Source: Pseudoxanthomonas sacheonensis
Lineage (GTDB): Bacteria > Pseudomonadota > Gammaproteobacteria > Xanthomonadales > Xanthomonadaceae
Length of the DNA stretch: 64,000 nucleotides
Reading direction: 5' to 3'
Assembly: GCF_010093305.1 (NCBI RefSeq)
Contig: NZ_PDWS01000001.1
Location: 248,001 to 312,000, forward strand
Shown: piece after piece, positions 34,901 through 43,023 of the stretch
How positions within the stretch are numbered: position 1 is the first letter of the stretch
How the letters are laid out: each line of letters begins with the position of its first letter
Translations under genes and position numbers: made by a program
The notes under the pieces: generated by a model
Database searches by the model: none
The model's input: only the letters and a program-made list of their open reading frames with translations
What the model was told of the DNA's origin: nothing

Positions 34901-36419
34901 TGCCGGCATGTACAGCACCGCGCTGGGCGCCGGCGCCTATGCCGGCTCTTACTGGGACAGTACCCTGGTCGGCGACTACACCACCGCGGTCGGTGCGGAA
35001 AGCTGGGCGGTGGGCGGTTCGGCCACCTCGCTGGGCTACAACAGTTTCGCCCAGGCCGACCACGCCACCGTGCTGGGCGCCAACGCCTGGACCACGGCCG
35101 AGGCGAGCAACAGCGTCGCGCTGGGCGAAGGCTCGCTGGCCGATCGCGCCAATACGGTTTCGGTAGGCGCGGCCCAGGCATGGACCGATGCCGGCGGCAA
35201 CGTGCATGCCGCCATCGACCGTCAGATCACCAACGTGGCCGCCGGCACCGAAGCCACCGATGCGGTGAACCTGGCGCAGTTGAACGAAGTGGCGGACAGC
35301 CTGGGCGAATTCACCCAGAACGCGGTCGCCTACGACGACGACGGTCACAGCACGCTGACTCTGGACGGTGCGGACGGCAGCACCATTTCCAACCTGGCCG
35401 CCGGCACCCAGGCCAGCGACGCGGTGAACGTGGAGCAGCTGAACTCGGTCGCCGCCGCTTTCGGCGGTGGCGCGAGTCTTGGCCCGAACGGCATGCTGAT
35501 CGCGCCGACCTATTCGATCCAGGGCGGCGGCTACGCCAGTGTCGGCGATGCGTTCGCTGCGGTCGACGGCATGCTCAGCGGATTGAACGGACGCCTGACC
35601 CAGATCGAACAGAATCTGGGCAACGGTGGTGGTATCGGCGGTCCGCCCACCGGCACCGGCGACGGTCTGGCCATCGGCACCGGCAGCAACGCGACCGACA
35701 CCACCGACACCGCAGTGGGCAACGGCGCCAATGTCGGCGCCGACAACGGCACCGCGGTGGGCAACAACAGCAGCATCGCCGCCAGCGCCACCGATTCGGT
35801 CGCGATAGGCGCCGATGCCAGCGTGACCGCGGCTTCCGGTACCGCCATCGGCCAGGGCGCCACGGTGACCGGCGCAGGTTCGGTCGCCCTGGGCCAGGGT
35901 TCGGTGGCCGATCAGGCCAATACGGTCTCGGTGGGCAGCGCCGGCAACGAGCGTCGCGTCACCAATGTCGCTGCGGGCGTCGCCGCCACCGATGCGGCCA
36001 ACGTGGGCCAGATGCAGGCCGGCGATGCCGCAACGCTGGCCTCGGCCAACGACTACACCGACGCTACCGCGACCGAAACGCTGTCGGCCGCCAACGCCTA
36101 CACCGACAGCCGCTTCCAGACTTTCGACGACGACTTCACCGCGCTGCGCAACGATGTGGACCATCGTTTCAGCCAGCAGGACCGCCGCATCGACAAGATG
36201 GGCGCGATGAGCTCGGCGATGATGAACATGTCGATCAACGCCGCCGGCAGCCGCAGTCCGCGCGGCCGCATCGCGGTCGGCGCCGGTTGGCAGAACGGCG
36301 AGAGCGCGTTGTCGGTCGGTTATTCGAAACAGATCGGCACCCGCGCTTCCTTCAGCATCGGCGGCGCTTTCAGCAGCGATGAGAAATCGGCGGGCGTCGG
36401 TTTCGGCGTCGACCTCTGA
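31995..36419 (+). CDS. Trimeric autotransporter adhesin (YadA/Hia-type)
   Basis: 1474 residues. An extended signal peptide region (MNKVFSLVWSRSRQALVVAS, then hydrophobic GAVLLGCGIAMAMPAAQAQ) targets Sec export. Most of the protein is YadA-head beta-roll repeats of the type AxGxxSxAxGxxAxA. Three neck segments end heads near residues 660-700, 1050-1100 and 1307-1345 (NQxA-like DAVNLAQLNAVADS and DAANVGQMQAGDA). A coiled stalk follows and a C-terminal YadA anchor barrel starts near 1405 (RRIDKMGAMSSAMMNMSI, GRIAVGAGWQNGESALSVGY). It should form surface trimers for adhesion. Odd points: an EF-hand loop at 309-320 and a Cys578/Cys583 pair. Confidence 0.95.
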   Translation: MNKVFSLVWSRSRQALVVASELASAQGRKEGRPRLRDATLGAVLLGCGIAMAMPAAQAQELTIERDGDVCTVRVEGQAEGRQIDCALFDQANVGINAVIGSGYFLADGAGDGSDDPTVSGDGALAAGRNSFAVNNSTTAVGAESAAFGLGASAFGQGAMAFGDASVAIGQSAYASGDGPVMGLGNTAIGASASAEAEQGGTAIGALSLAAGTGSTAIGGNAQAYGDGSLVAGFGSGANGEAGVALGANSRALGGDFGVAIGGSSYAIGQGATSVGGLAWAEGNYSLASGYYSTAVGDGSIALGGGLGVDLDGDGVIGPGEATIAAGYHAVALGYQAAALGDGALALGDQAQALQLNATAVGAMSVAAGESSTASGANSVANGVESSAYGANSYADADYSTALGSGSLALGSGSTAVGVGANALGTESVASGYGSVASGEWSVAQGSGSQALGEASIAIGVQSAASGTNSIGIGAGSEAGDFGTAVGALSSATGYGASAFGDNAWATNDFSLAMGANSTSLGIGGIAIGTDSYVGADASHGIAIGNLVMANGKNSIAMGGLWTTAGADGAIAIGGTKACTGFMCIEENTLAWGINSVALGAGATTQADGATALGSGAQAGGIDSISIGMDSRAWTNNSTAIGARTYAMGDNSVALGADSVTSRANTVTVGSEWTGMNRQITGVADGTEANDAVNLAQLNAVADSVGDANDYLSVNGLGDGTDAAIAEGENASAVGANAVAIGVESSAFGYQSNAVGDYSTAMGGGSLALGTGSSAVGTGASAIGDYSSANGYGAIAEGSNSSAFGSNAFAAGNDSFAGGDSAQANGGGSVALGASSIANGSNGVSVGAGAESNGFFAAAIGGNALADSPFSIAIGGFSTASGWQATAIGSGAYATGFNATATGAGATAGDGGVAIGAGATSGYWFYDETTGENTFIGTSGTAVGQNASATGMFGTALGGFSDGSFASASAAGMYSTALGAGAYAGSYWDSTLVGDYTTAVGAESWAVGGSATSLGYNSFAQADHATVLGANAWTTAEASNSVALGEGSLADRANTVSVGAAQAWTDAGGNVHAAIDRQITNVAAGTEATDAVNLAQLNEVADSLGEFTQNAVAYDDDGHSTLTLDGADGSTISNLAAGTQASDAVNVEQLNSVAAAFGGGASLGPNGMLIAPTYSIQGGGYASVGDAFAAVDGMLSGLNGRLTQIEQNLGNGGGIGGPPTGTGDGLAIGTGSNATDTTDTAVGNGANVGADNGTAVGNNSSIAASATDSVAIGADASVTAASGTAIGQGATVTGAGSVALGQGSVADQANTVSVGSAGNERRVTNVAAGVAATDAANVGQMQAGDAATLASANDYTDATATETLSAANAYTDSRFQTFDDDFTALRNDVDHRFSQQDRRIDKMGAMSSAMMNMSINAAGSRSPRGRIAVGAGWQNGESALSVGYSKQIGTRASFSIGGAFSSDEKSAGVGFGVDL
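32919..32954 (+). other. EF-hand-type calcium loop within the adhesin head
   Basis: Residues 309-320 read DLDGDGVIGPGE. Asp at positions 1, 3 and 5, Gly at 6, Ile at 8 and Glu at 12 match the canonical 12-residue EF-hand loop exactly. The segment interrupts the regular head repeat between GSIALGGGLG and TIAAGYHAVALG. Confidence 0.7.
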
Positions 36420-36505
36420 TTCCAGACTTCTTTCCTCGATCCCATGCACGGCGGGCCGTCGCCGACGACGCCCGTCCATCACCCTAATCTTTCGGAGAAG
36501 TACCC

Positions 36506-38383
36506 ATGAAGAACAAGCGCAATCTCACCGCCAGCGTCCTCGCCGCTTCCGTCATCGCCGCCGTCACCGCCTATGCGGCCAACACCAGCGGCACCATCGG
36601 CGTTGGCTTCGGCGCCGCCGCCAGCAGTTCGGTCGGCGTTCCGTTGCGAGCGACGGCCGCACAAACCCGCAAGAAGAGCCTGCTGTCCGCAGCGCCGGCG
36701 CAAACCGGCTTCGATCGATTCATCGTCAAGTACAAGGACGGCAGCACCGCCAGGCTCAACCGCAATACGTTGATGGGCAATATCACCGCCGCCGGGGTCC
36801 GGGCCGGTGTGGTCACGTCGTCGGCCAGCAGGGGCGCGCCTGCCGCCCTGGGCTTCAGCCACATGCGCACGCTGGGCATCGGCGCCGACCTGGTGCGCGC
36901 TTCGCGCCGCTTGACCCCGACCGAAAGCACGGCGTTGCTGACCCAGCTGCGCGCCGATCCGAACGTGGTCTACGCGCAGCCCGACTACCTCAAGCAGCGC
37001 CTGGACTTCATTCCCGACGACACCCGTTTCGACCTGCAATGGGATTTCACCGATCTGTCGGTGGGTATCGGCGCGCCCAAGGCCTGGGACACTTCCAGCG
37101 GTACGGGCGTGGTGGTGGCGGTGCTGGACACCGGTTATGTCGATCACGCCGATCTGGACGGCAACGTCGTGCCGGGCTACGACTTCATCATCGACACCAC
37201 GGTCGCCGGCGATGGCGACGGCCGCGATGCCGATGCGCACGATCCCGGCGACTGGGAAGGCGGCGGCACCAGCTCCTGGCACGGTACCCACGTCGCCGGC
37301 ACGGTCGCGGCGGTGACCAACAACGCCAAGGGCGTGGCCGGCGTGGCTTTCGGCGCCAAGATGATGCCGGTGCGCGTGCTCGGCCATGGCGGCGGCTACA
37401 CCTCCGACATCGCCGACGCCATCATCTGGGCTTCGGGCGGCACCGTCGCCGGGGTGGCCAGCCTGGATCCGGCCAATGTGGCCGATGTGATCAACATGAG
37501 CCTCGGCGGTTACGGCGCCTGCAGCGACGATCCGGTGACCCAGGCCGCGGTCGATGGCGCGATCGCTCGCGGTACCACCATTGTGGTTGCGGCCGGCAAC
37601 GACAACGACGATGCCGCTTTCCATTCGCCAGCCAGTTGCAGGGGCGTGATCACGGTCGGCGCCAGCGGGGTCGACGGCGGCCGTTCCTACTTCTCCAACT
37701 ATGGTCCAACCGTGGCCCTGTCGGCGCCGGGCGGCAATGCCACCAGCATGTCCGATCCGGACAATCGCTGGATCTGGTCGACCGGCAACAGCGGCACCAC
37801 CACGCCGGTCGCCAGTCCGGCGGGCGATGTGCTGATGGGCTACATCGGCACCTCGCAGGCCAGCCCGCACGTGGCCGGCACGGTCGCGCTTATGCAGTCC
37901 GCCCGCGTCGCCGCCGGCAAGGCGGCGCTGACTCCGGCCGAGGTGAAGACCATGCTGCGCAATACCGTCAAGCCGTTCACGGTGCTGCCGCCGCTCGGCA
38001 AGCCGCAGGGCCCCGGCATCCTGGATGCGGCCGCAGCCGTCTATGCCGCGACCCAGGACATTCCGGCCGATACCAGCACCCTGCTGGCCAATCGCGTGGT
38101 GCTCGCCGGCCAGGGCGGCACGGCTGGCGAGGCGCTGGTGTACAAGATCGTGGTGCCGGCAGGCAGGACCAGCGTCAACCTGCGCACTTATGGCGGCACC
38201 GGCGATGTCTCGCTGTACGTGGCCCGCGACCGCATCCCGACGGCCTCCAACTACGACCGCAAGTCGGCCAAGTCGGGTAACGCCGAAACCGTGGTGATCA
38301 CCAGCCCGGCTGCCGGCACGTACTACATGACCGTGGTCGGCGAGACCGCGTTCGCCAACGTGTCGGTGCTGGGTTTGTACTGA
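36506..38383 (+). CDS. Secreted S8-family serine protease (subtilase) with C-terminal PPC domain
   Basis: 625 residues: signal peptide (LTASVLAASVIAAVTAYA), an inhibitor-type propeptide to about residue 165 (FIVKYKDG...), then the catalytic domain with Asp208 (VAVLDTGYVDH), His259 (HGTHVAG), oxyanion Asn365 (AAGND) and Ser450 (GTSQASPHVAG). A PPC-type beta domain occupies about residues 530-625 (AYKI-like YKIVVPAGRTSVNLRTYGGTGD, GTYYMTVVG). All catalytic residues are present. It follows the adhesin by 86 bases on the same strand, so it could be co-expressed or act on surface proteins; that link is an inference. Confidence 0.95.
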   Translation: MKNKRNLTASVLAASVIAAVTAYAANTSGTIGVGFGAAASSSVGVPLRATAAQTRKKSLLSAAPAQTGFDRFIVKYKDGSTARLNRNTLMGNITAAGVRAGVVTSSASRGAPAALGFSHMRTLGIGADLVRASRRLTPTESTALLTQLRADPNVVYAQPDYLKQRLDFIPDDTRFDLQWDFTDLSVGIGAPKAWDTSSGTGVVVAVLDTGYVDHADLDGNVVPGYDFIIDTTVAGDGDGRDADAHDPGDWEGGGTSSWHGTHVAGTVAAVTNNAKGVAGVAFGAKMMPVRVLGHGGGYTSDIADAIIWASGGTVAGVASLDPANVADVINMSLGGYGACSDDPVTQAAVDGAIARGTTIVVAAGNDNDDAAFHSPASCRGVITVGASGVDGGRSYFSNYGPTVALSAPGGNATSMSDPDNRWIWSTGNSGTTTPVASPAGDVLMGYIGTSQASPHVAGTVALMQSARVAAGKAALTPAEVKTMLRNTVKPFTVLPPLGKPQGPGILDAAAAVYAATQDIPADTSTLLANRVVLAGQGGTAGEALVYKIVVPAGRTSVNLRTYGGTGDVSLYVARDRIPTASNYDRKSAKSGNAETVVITSPAAGTYYMTVVGETAFANVSVLGLY

Positions 38384-38392
38384 TGGAAACGC

Positions 38393-38422
38393 GCAAGGAA
38401 CGGGAGCGATCCCGTTCCTTGC
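38393..38422 (+). terminator. Perfect 13-bp hairpin after the subtilase gene
   Basis: GCAAGGAACGGGA and TCCCGTTCCTTGC around the loop GCGA, starting 9 bases after the stop. There is no T-run, so it may stabilise the mRNA end or act with the second hairpin 15 bases further on. Confidence 0.6.
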
Positions 38423-38437
38423 GATGCGACCAGATAC

Positions 38438-38469
38438 GCGTCCGGGATATCCCGGACGCTTTATTTTTT
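38438..38469 (+). terminator. Rho-independent terminator after the subtilase gene
   Basis: An 11-bp GC-rich stem (GCGTCCGGGAT / ATCCCGGACGC) with no spacer beyond the palindrome centre is followed by TTTATTTTTT. It closes the adhesin-protease segment. Confidence 0.85.
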
Positions 38470-38501
38470 GAGGGTGGAAAATTCCACCGTGGGCATCTTG
38501 A

Positions 38502-38576
38502 TGTAGGAGCGACGCGAGTCGCGAAGCACGTCGCGTCTGACCGGCCGAGTGCTTCGCGACTCGCGTCGCTCCTACA
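38502..38576. repeat. Palindromic intergenic repeat, GTAGGAGCGACGCGAGTCGCGAA type
   Basis: A perfect 28-bp inverted repeat, TGTAGGAGCGACGCGAGTCG... at 38502-38529 and its complement at 38549-38576. Related copies lie at 54596-54666 and 63761-63841, always between genes. Confidence 0.9.
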
Positions 38577-38591
38577 ACGGCACGGGTTGCG

Positions 38592-39974
38592 TCAGCACTC
38601 GATGACGTTTACCGCCAGTCCGCCGCGGGAAGTTTCCTTGTACTTGTCCTGCATGTCGCGGCCGGTGTCGCGCATGGTCTTGATGACCTTGTCCAGGCTC
38701 ACTTTGTGCTTGCCGTCGCCGCGCGCGGCCATGCGGCTGGCGTTGATCGCCTTGACCGCGCCCATCGCGTTGCGTTCGATGCAGGGAATCTGCACCAGCC
38801 CGCCGATCGGGTCGCAGGTCAGGCCAAGGTTGTGTTCCATGCCGATCTCGGCTGCGTTCTCTATCTGGCTGCTGGTGCCGCCCAATGCGGCGACCAGGCC
38901 GCCGGCCGCCATCGAACACGCTACGCCTACCTCGCCCTGGCAGCCGACTTCGGCACCGCTGATCGATGCGTTTTCCTTGTAGAGAATGCCGATGGCAGCG
39001 GCGGTCAGAAGGAAATCGAACACGCCTTGCTCGTTCGCGCCGGGGCAGAAGCGGTCGTAATAGTGCAGCACCGAGGGAATGATGCCGGCCGCACCGTTGG
39101 TGGGCGCGGTGACCACGCGGCCGCCGGCCGCATTCTCTTCGTTCACGGCCAGCGCGTACAGATTCACCCAGTCCAGCGTGGTGAGCGGGTCGCGCATCGC
39201 CGCTTCCGGCTTACTGGAGAGCTCGTTGAACAATGCCGGTGCGCGGCGGGTGACATGCAGGCCGCCGGGCAGGGTGCCTTCCTGGCGGATGCCGCGTGCC
39301 ACGCAGCTTTGCATCGCGTTCCAGATTTCGCGCAGGCCGGCCTTGATCTCTTCCTCGCTGCGCCAGGATTTCTCGTTCTCGAACATCAACTGGGCGATGC
39401 TCAGGCCGCTCACGCGCGATTGCTCCAGCAGTTCGTCGCCGCTGTGGAACGGGTAAGGCAGCGGAGTTTCGTCGGCGACGATCCGGTCCGAAGCCGCATC
39501 GTCCTGGTTGACCACGAAACCGCCGCCGACCGAGTAGTAGTCGCGGGTGGCGATCACTTCGTCGTTGGCGCCGAAGGCGGTGAAGCGCATGCCGTTGGTG
39601 TGGAAGGGCAGCTTCTGCCGCTTGTTCATCACCAGGTCGCGCTTTTCGTCGAAGGCGACCGCATGCCGGCCCGACAGCAGCAGTTTCTTCTCGCCGCGGA
39701 TGCGGGCGAGCGCGGCGGGGATGACGTCCGGATCGATCAGGTTGGGCATGTGGCCTTCCAGGCCCATCAACACGGCCTTGTCGGTGCCGTGGCCGCGCCC
39801 GGTCAACGCCAGCGAGCCGAAGACCTCGGCCCTGATGCGCGCCACCTCGTCCAGCCGCCCGGGCTCTTCCAGCCAGCGCGCGACGAAACGCGCCGCGGCC
39901 CGCATGGGGCCGACGGTGTGGGAAGAGCTCGGACCGATGCCGATCTTGAAAAGGTCGAAAGTGCTGACTGCCAT
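38592..39974 (-). CDS. sdaA: L-serine ammonia-lyase (iron-sulfur type)
   Basis: 460 residues, single-chain type. It deaminates L-serine to pyruvate. Family signatures are [20 protein letters not shown] at the N-terminus, [20 protein letters not shown] and the iron-sulfur region [20 protein letters not shown]. Cys residues for the [4Fe-4S] cluster are in those last two segments. The start is unambiguous (ATG at 39974, opening [10 protein letters not shown]). It runs divergently from the mini-glutaredoxin gene and ends at a palindromic repeat. Confidence 0.96.
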   Translation of the reverse strand: MAVSTFDLFKIGIGPSSSHTVGPMRAAARFVARWLEEPGRLDEVARIRAEVFGSLALTGRGHGTDKAVLMGLEGHMPNLIDPDVIPAALARIRGEKKLLLSGRHAVAFDEKRDLVMNKRQKLPFHTNGMRFTAFGANDEVIATRDYYSVGGGFVVNQDDAASDRIVADETPLPYPFHSGDELLEQSRVSGLSIAQLMFENEKSWRSEEEIKAGLREIWNAMQSCVARGIRQEGTLPGGLHVTRRAPALFNELSSKPEAAMRDPLTTLDWVNLYALAVNEENAAGGRVVTAPTNGAAGIIPSVLHYYDRFCPGANEQGVFDFLLTAAAIGILYKENASISGAEVGCQGEVGVACSMAAGGLVAALGGTSSQIENAAEIGMEHNLGLTCDPIGGLVQIPCIERNAMGAVKAINASRMAARGDGKHKVSLDKVIKTMRDTGRDMQDKYKETSRGGLAVNVIEC

Positions 39975-40044
39975 GGGCGCTATTCTATGCCGTCCGTCCT
40001 ACCGCGATGTCCTGCGTCGCAACACAGTCTTTGGGAATGCGCCT

Positions 40045-40272
40045 TTGCCCCTGATCCTCTACCAACGCGACGACTGCCACCTTTGCGACCTTGCGCTGGA
40101 AGTGCTGGCTGCGGCGCGGGTGCCCGACTTCGAAAGCGTCTTCATCGACGAAGACCAAGCGCTGGAGGCCGAATACGGAATCCGTGTGCCGGTTCTGCGG
40201 GACGGGAACACCGGGCGCGAACTGGATTGGCCGTTCGATGCGGAGGCAGTGATGCGTTGGCGCGGCGCCTAG
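40045..40272 (+). CDS. Glutaredoxin-family mini-protein (CxxC)
   Basis: 75 residues from a TTG start preceded by GGGA. The thioredoxin-like fold begins at once (PLILYQRDDCHLCDLALEVL) with the redox pair Cys11 and Cys14, and the cis-Pro region is RVPVLRDG. This length and layout match the DUF836 glutaredoxin-like family. A longer frame from ATG 39973 would overlap the divergent sdaA start and adds unrelated residues, so TTG is preferred. Redox partner unknown. Confidence 0.85.
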   Translation: MPLILYQRDDCHLCDLALEVLAAARVPDFESVFIDEDQALEAEYGIRVPVLRDGNTGRELDWPFDAEAVMRWRGA

Positions 40273-40366
40273 CTGTCGGCCAGCGAAACGGCGGCATCGG
40301 GGGCGCAGTGGGAGAGGCCGCAATCCGGTTAGGCTCCGGTCATCGGCGCAGAGAACGGAAAGCGGG

Positions 40367-40924
40367 ATGAAAAGACTGGCCATGGGACTCGGATTGACGG
40401 CCCTCGTCGCACTGCCGTTGTCGGCGCAGGCGCCTTCTCCCGCACCCGTGGATCTGCGATCGGCGCTGCAGCACATGCATGCCGACTATGTGGAAGCGTT
40501 CGTGGTAAGCGAGGGTTTCGGAGAAAGTCGGCTGACGCCGATGATGCGGTTGCGCTGGAGTTACGATCCTGTTGGCGACAGCAAGCTGAGGATCGGCGAT
40601 GTGCAGTTGATAGGTATCGCCAGGCACGATCCGCCGGTGGTCTACAGCTCGGTGTTCAAGGGGTTCGAGCATGGCGAAAACGGTCCGGAGCTTGTCGACA
40701 AGTCCGCGCGCGAAACGAATGCGGGAGAAGCGCAGGCGTTGCTTGCTTTGGCCAGCGGCGAAGAAATCGTATTCACCCCTGAAAGCGGAGGACTGCGCGT
40801 GATCGGGCCTATCCGCGCCCGTTCCCAGTGCCTGGACTGCCATCGCGGCAAGCAGGCGGGCGAGTTGCTGGGTGCGCTCAGTTACCGGCTTGAGCCGGCG
40901 CAACTGGAGGATGAGCGGCGGTGA
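40367..40924 (+). CDS. Periplasmic protein with a single CXXCH heme-binding motif
   Basis: 185 residues with a signal peptide (LGLTALVALPLSAQA). Near the C-terminus lies CLDCH (Cys155, Cys158, His159), the site for covalent c-type heme attachment, in the setting RARSQCLDCHRGKQAGELLG. The arrangement resembles DUF3365/Tll0287-like sensor-type heme proteins, where the motif ends a PAS-like fold. It could sense redox state or carry electrons. It converges with, and overlaps by 47 bases, the alpha/beta hydrolase gene. Confidence 0.75.
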   Translation: MKRLAMGLGLTALVALPLSAQAPSPAPVDLRSALQHMHADYVEAFVVSEGFGESRLTPMMRLRWSYDPVGDSKLRIGDVQLIGIARHDPPVVYSSVFKGFEHGENGPELVDKSARETNAGEAQALLALASGEEIVFTPESGGLRVIGPIRARSQCLDCHRGKQAGELLGALSYRLEPAQLEDERR

Positions 40925-41822
40925 TCCCGGTGGATGTTGCGCGGCCGGCGAGGTGGCGATGCAGGAATCCGAGCACGCGGGCTTCGTAGCCTGCAGGATC
41001 GAGGTTCTGGAAATCCTCATGCGCGGCCTGCGGAAGCAGCCAGTATTCCTTGGGATATCGGGCGCTGGCGAATAGCGCCGCCGATTCGTTGGGTGTGGTG
41101 TGCTGGTCCCTGCCGCCGGCGATGATCATTACAGGCGCGCCGATCACGGCGATGTGGTCTATGGGCCGCAGCCGATCCACCGAAATTCCCAATCGCGGTT
41201 TGACTTGTACCTCCAGCAATTTGCTCAGCAACGGAGCGCCAGGCCCGAAACGCATTGCCATGCGGTTCCGCAGTGCCTGTCGCGCATCCGGATAGACGGC
41301 TTCCAGCACGACCGCATCGAATCCGCTCGGGGAAGGGCCCAGCAAGATCGATGCGCCGCCAAGCGATACGCCGATGGCGGCGATGGGTTCGCCCGGACGC
41401 CTGCCGCCTATCCATTCGCGTGCCGATTGCACACCTGCCGATTCGCGCAAACCCAGGGTTATCGCGTCGCCGGAGCTCTCTCCATGCGCCTGCAGATCGA
41501 TCAACAGCACTGAGTAGCCATGCTTGGCGAGCATCCTCGCGCGCCCGATCATCGCGGTGCGATTGGCGCGAATACCATGCAATAACAAAACCGACCCTTT
41601 ATCGGCATCGCCTGCGATCCACCAGCCATGTATCGGCCTTGGCTTGCCATCGATCAGCACGGGTTCGGCGTGCAAGTCCACAGGGGGTGGGCCGACGGTC
41701 GCAGGGCGCGGAGCCACCAACTGGCCACCCACCCAGTAGCTGAAGGCAAGTCCGGACAATCCAAGCAAAACAAAAAACAATGCCGCCCCTTTGAGGACGG
41801 CATTGCGCTTGTGAATATTCAC
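40878..41822 (-). CDS. Membrane-anchored alpha/beta hydrolase
   Basis: 314 residues. An N-terminal signal anchor (ALFFVLLGLSGLAFSYWVGG) precedes the hydrolase fold. The nucleophile elbow is IGVSLGGAS (Ser153), the oxyanion segment is LLHGIRANRT, and the Asp/His are expected in IIAGGRDQHTT and PQAAHEDF. The substrate is unknown; the fold is used by esterases, lipases and peptidases. Its last 47 bases lie opposite the end of the CXXCH gene. Confidence 0.88.
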   Translation of the reverse strand: MNIHKRNAVLKGAALFFVLLGLSGLAFSYWVGGQLVAPRPATVGPPPVDLHAEPVLIDGKPRPIHGWWIAGDADKGSVLLLHGIRANRTAMIGRARMLAKHGYSVLLIDLQAHGESSGDAITLGLRESAGVQSAREWIGGRRPGEPIAAIGVSLGGASILLGPSPSGFDAVVLEAVYPDARQALRNRMAMRFGPGAPLLSKLLEVQVKPRLGISVDRLRPIDHIAVIGAPVMIIAGGRDQHTTPNESAALFASARYPKEYWLLPQAAHEDFQNLDPAGYEARVLGFLHRHLAGRATSTGITAAHPPVAPAQAGN

Positions 41823-41828
41823 GGAGTC

Positions 41829-42404
41829 TTACTTGGCGGGTTTGAACACGACCTTCGTACTCACCGCCACTTCGTTCGGAATGGTCTTGGTATCGGCCCA
41901 GTCGTCGCCGCCGCCCACGCCGAAGTCCAGGCGCTTGACCGTGGCCTTGCCGCTCAACACCGGTTGCGCGCCCGGGGTCCAGGTGAAGGTCAGCGTGACC
42001 GGCTTGCTGACGCCGCGCAGGCTCAGGTTGCCGTCGGCTGCGTACTGGTTGCCGCCCAGCGAGCGGAATTTGGTGGCCGTGTAGCGGGCCTGCGCGAACT
42101 TGGCGACATTGAAGAAATCGGCGCCGGACAGCGTGGAATCGCGGTCGCCATTGCCGGTGCTGGCGCCGGCCAGCGGAATCACCACGTCCAGTTTCGAGGT
42201 CGCCAGCTTGGCCGGGTCGAAACTCAGCGTGGTGGTGAAGCTGGCGAACTTGCCGGTGAACACTTCGCCGTCGTACTTGCTGGCGAACACCAGGGTCGAG
42301 CCGGGCGCCTGCACGTAATCGGCGGCGAACGCGGCGGGGGCGGCGACCATCGTGGCTACCAGCGCGGCGGCGGTCAGCGCGGGAGTACTGAAATTACGGG
42401 ACAT
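41829..42404 (-). CDS. YceI-family periplasmic lipid-binding protein (copy 1)
   Basis: 191 residues with a signal peptide (LTAAALVATMVAAPAAFA). The lipocalin-like YceI barrel shows DYVQAPGSTLVFASKYDGEV, GNLSLRGVSKPVTLTFTW and DFGVGGGDDW. Family members bind polyisoprenoid lipids and may carry quinone-like molecules. It overlaps the cytochrome b561 gene by 11 bases, and a second, divergent YceI protein lies beyond that, so the three form one operon. Confidence 0.92.
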   Translation of the reverse strand: MSRNFSTPALTAAALVATMVAAPAAFAADYVQAPGSTLVFASKYDGEVFTGKFASFTTTLSFDPAKLATSKLDVVIPLAGASTGNGDRDSTLSGADFFNVAKFAQARYTATKFRSLGGNQYAADGNLSLRGVSKPVTLTFTWTPGAQPVLSGKATVKRLDFGVGGGDDWADTKTIPNEVAVSTKVVFKPAK

Positions 42405-43023
42405 GCGGGGGTTCCTCGGGGAGATTGACGACGGGAATGGCGGGAGCGGCGGGTGTGTTATCGACCATGCGGGGTGAACGCCGCGGCAACATGCGCAGCA
42501 GGGTGGCGTCGCGCTGGAAATAGTGGTGATAGAAGGCTGCTCCGGCGTGCGCGGCGACCAGCGCCACCAGCACCCAGAACCCAAGTTCGTGCACTTCGTG
42601 GGAAAGATTGCGCAGCGTTTCGTCCGGCGGACTCAGCTTGGGCATGTCGAACAGGCCGAACCAGCGGAACGGGCGCAGACCGCTGGCCGAGTCGTACAGC
42701 CAGCCCGAAATCGGCATGGCCAGGATCAGCGCGTACAGCAGCCAGTGGGTCACGTTGGCGATGCGCTCCTGCCAGGTCGGAGTGCCCGGCACCGGGTCGG
42801 GCTTGCCCGCGTAAAGGCGCCACGCCAAGCGCGCCAACACCAGCGCCAGCACGGTGATGCCCGTCGACTTGTGCGCTGTGTAGACCCAGAAATACTTCGG
42901 CGTCTTCGGCAGTTCGCCCATGGTCAGACCGACGATGGCCAGGCACAGGATCAGCAGCACGATCAGCCAGTGGAAGGCCTGACTTACCGGGCCCCAGCGG
43001 TCGGCGGTGTTTTTCAAGGTCAT
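42394..43023 (-). CDS. Cytochrome b561-family protein
   Basis: 209 residues with four membrane helices. The heme-ligating histidines lie in VSQAFHWLIVLLILC, YTAHKSTGITVL, NVTHWLLYALIL and EVHELGFWVLVALVAAHAG. It probably passes electrons between quinol and a periplasmic partner. Lying between two YceI genes with overlaps on both sides, it supports a role for the YceI proteins in delivering an isoprenoid or quinone substrate. The Pro-rich C-terminus (after PRRSPRM) has no obvious function. Confidence 0.92.
   Translation of the reverse strand: MTLKNTADRWGPVSQAFHWLIVLLILCLAIVGLTMGELPKTPKYFWVYTAHKSTGITVLALVLARLAWRLYAGKPDPVPGTPTWQERIANVTHWLLYALILAMPISGWLYDSASGLRPFRWFGLFDMPKLSPPDETLRNLSHEVHELGFWVLVALVAAHAGAAFYHHYFQRDATLLRMLPRRSPRMVDNTPAAPAIPVVNLPEEPPHVP

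Noticed and set aside
32400-35500. Repeated GGC-rich units, considered as CRISPR or VNTR
   Set aside because: The periodicity encodes YadA-head peptide repeats; there are no identical direct repeats with unique spacers.
32898-36482. A 1194-residue open frame opposite the adhesin gene
   Set aside because: It is the antisense of a repetitive GC-rich gene; its Gly/Ala/Arg/His/Asp composition has no fold signal, while the plus strand shows a full adhesin layout.
38393-38422. Classifying the first hairpin after the subtilase as a REP copy
   Set aside because: It has a simple 13-bp stem with no similarity to the GTAGGAG or GGGCGGG families and sits at the expected terminator position.
39973-40044. 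Longer glutaredoxin start at ATG 39973
   Set aside because: It would overlap the divergent sdaA start by 2 bases and adds residues with no family similarity; TTG 40045 with GGGA fits the usual length.
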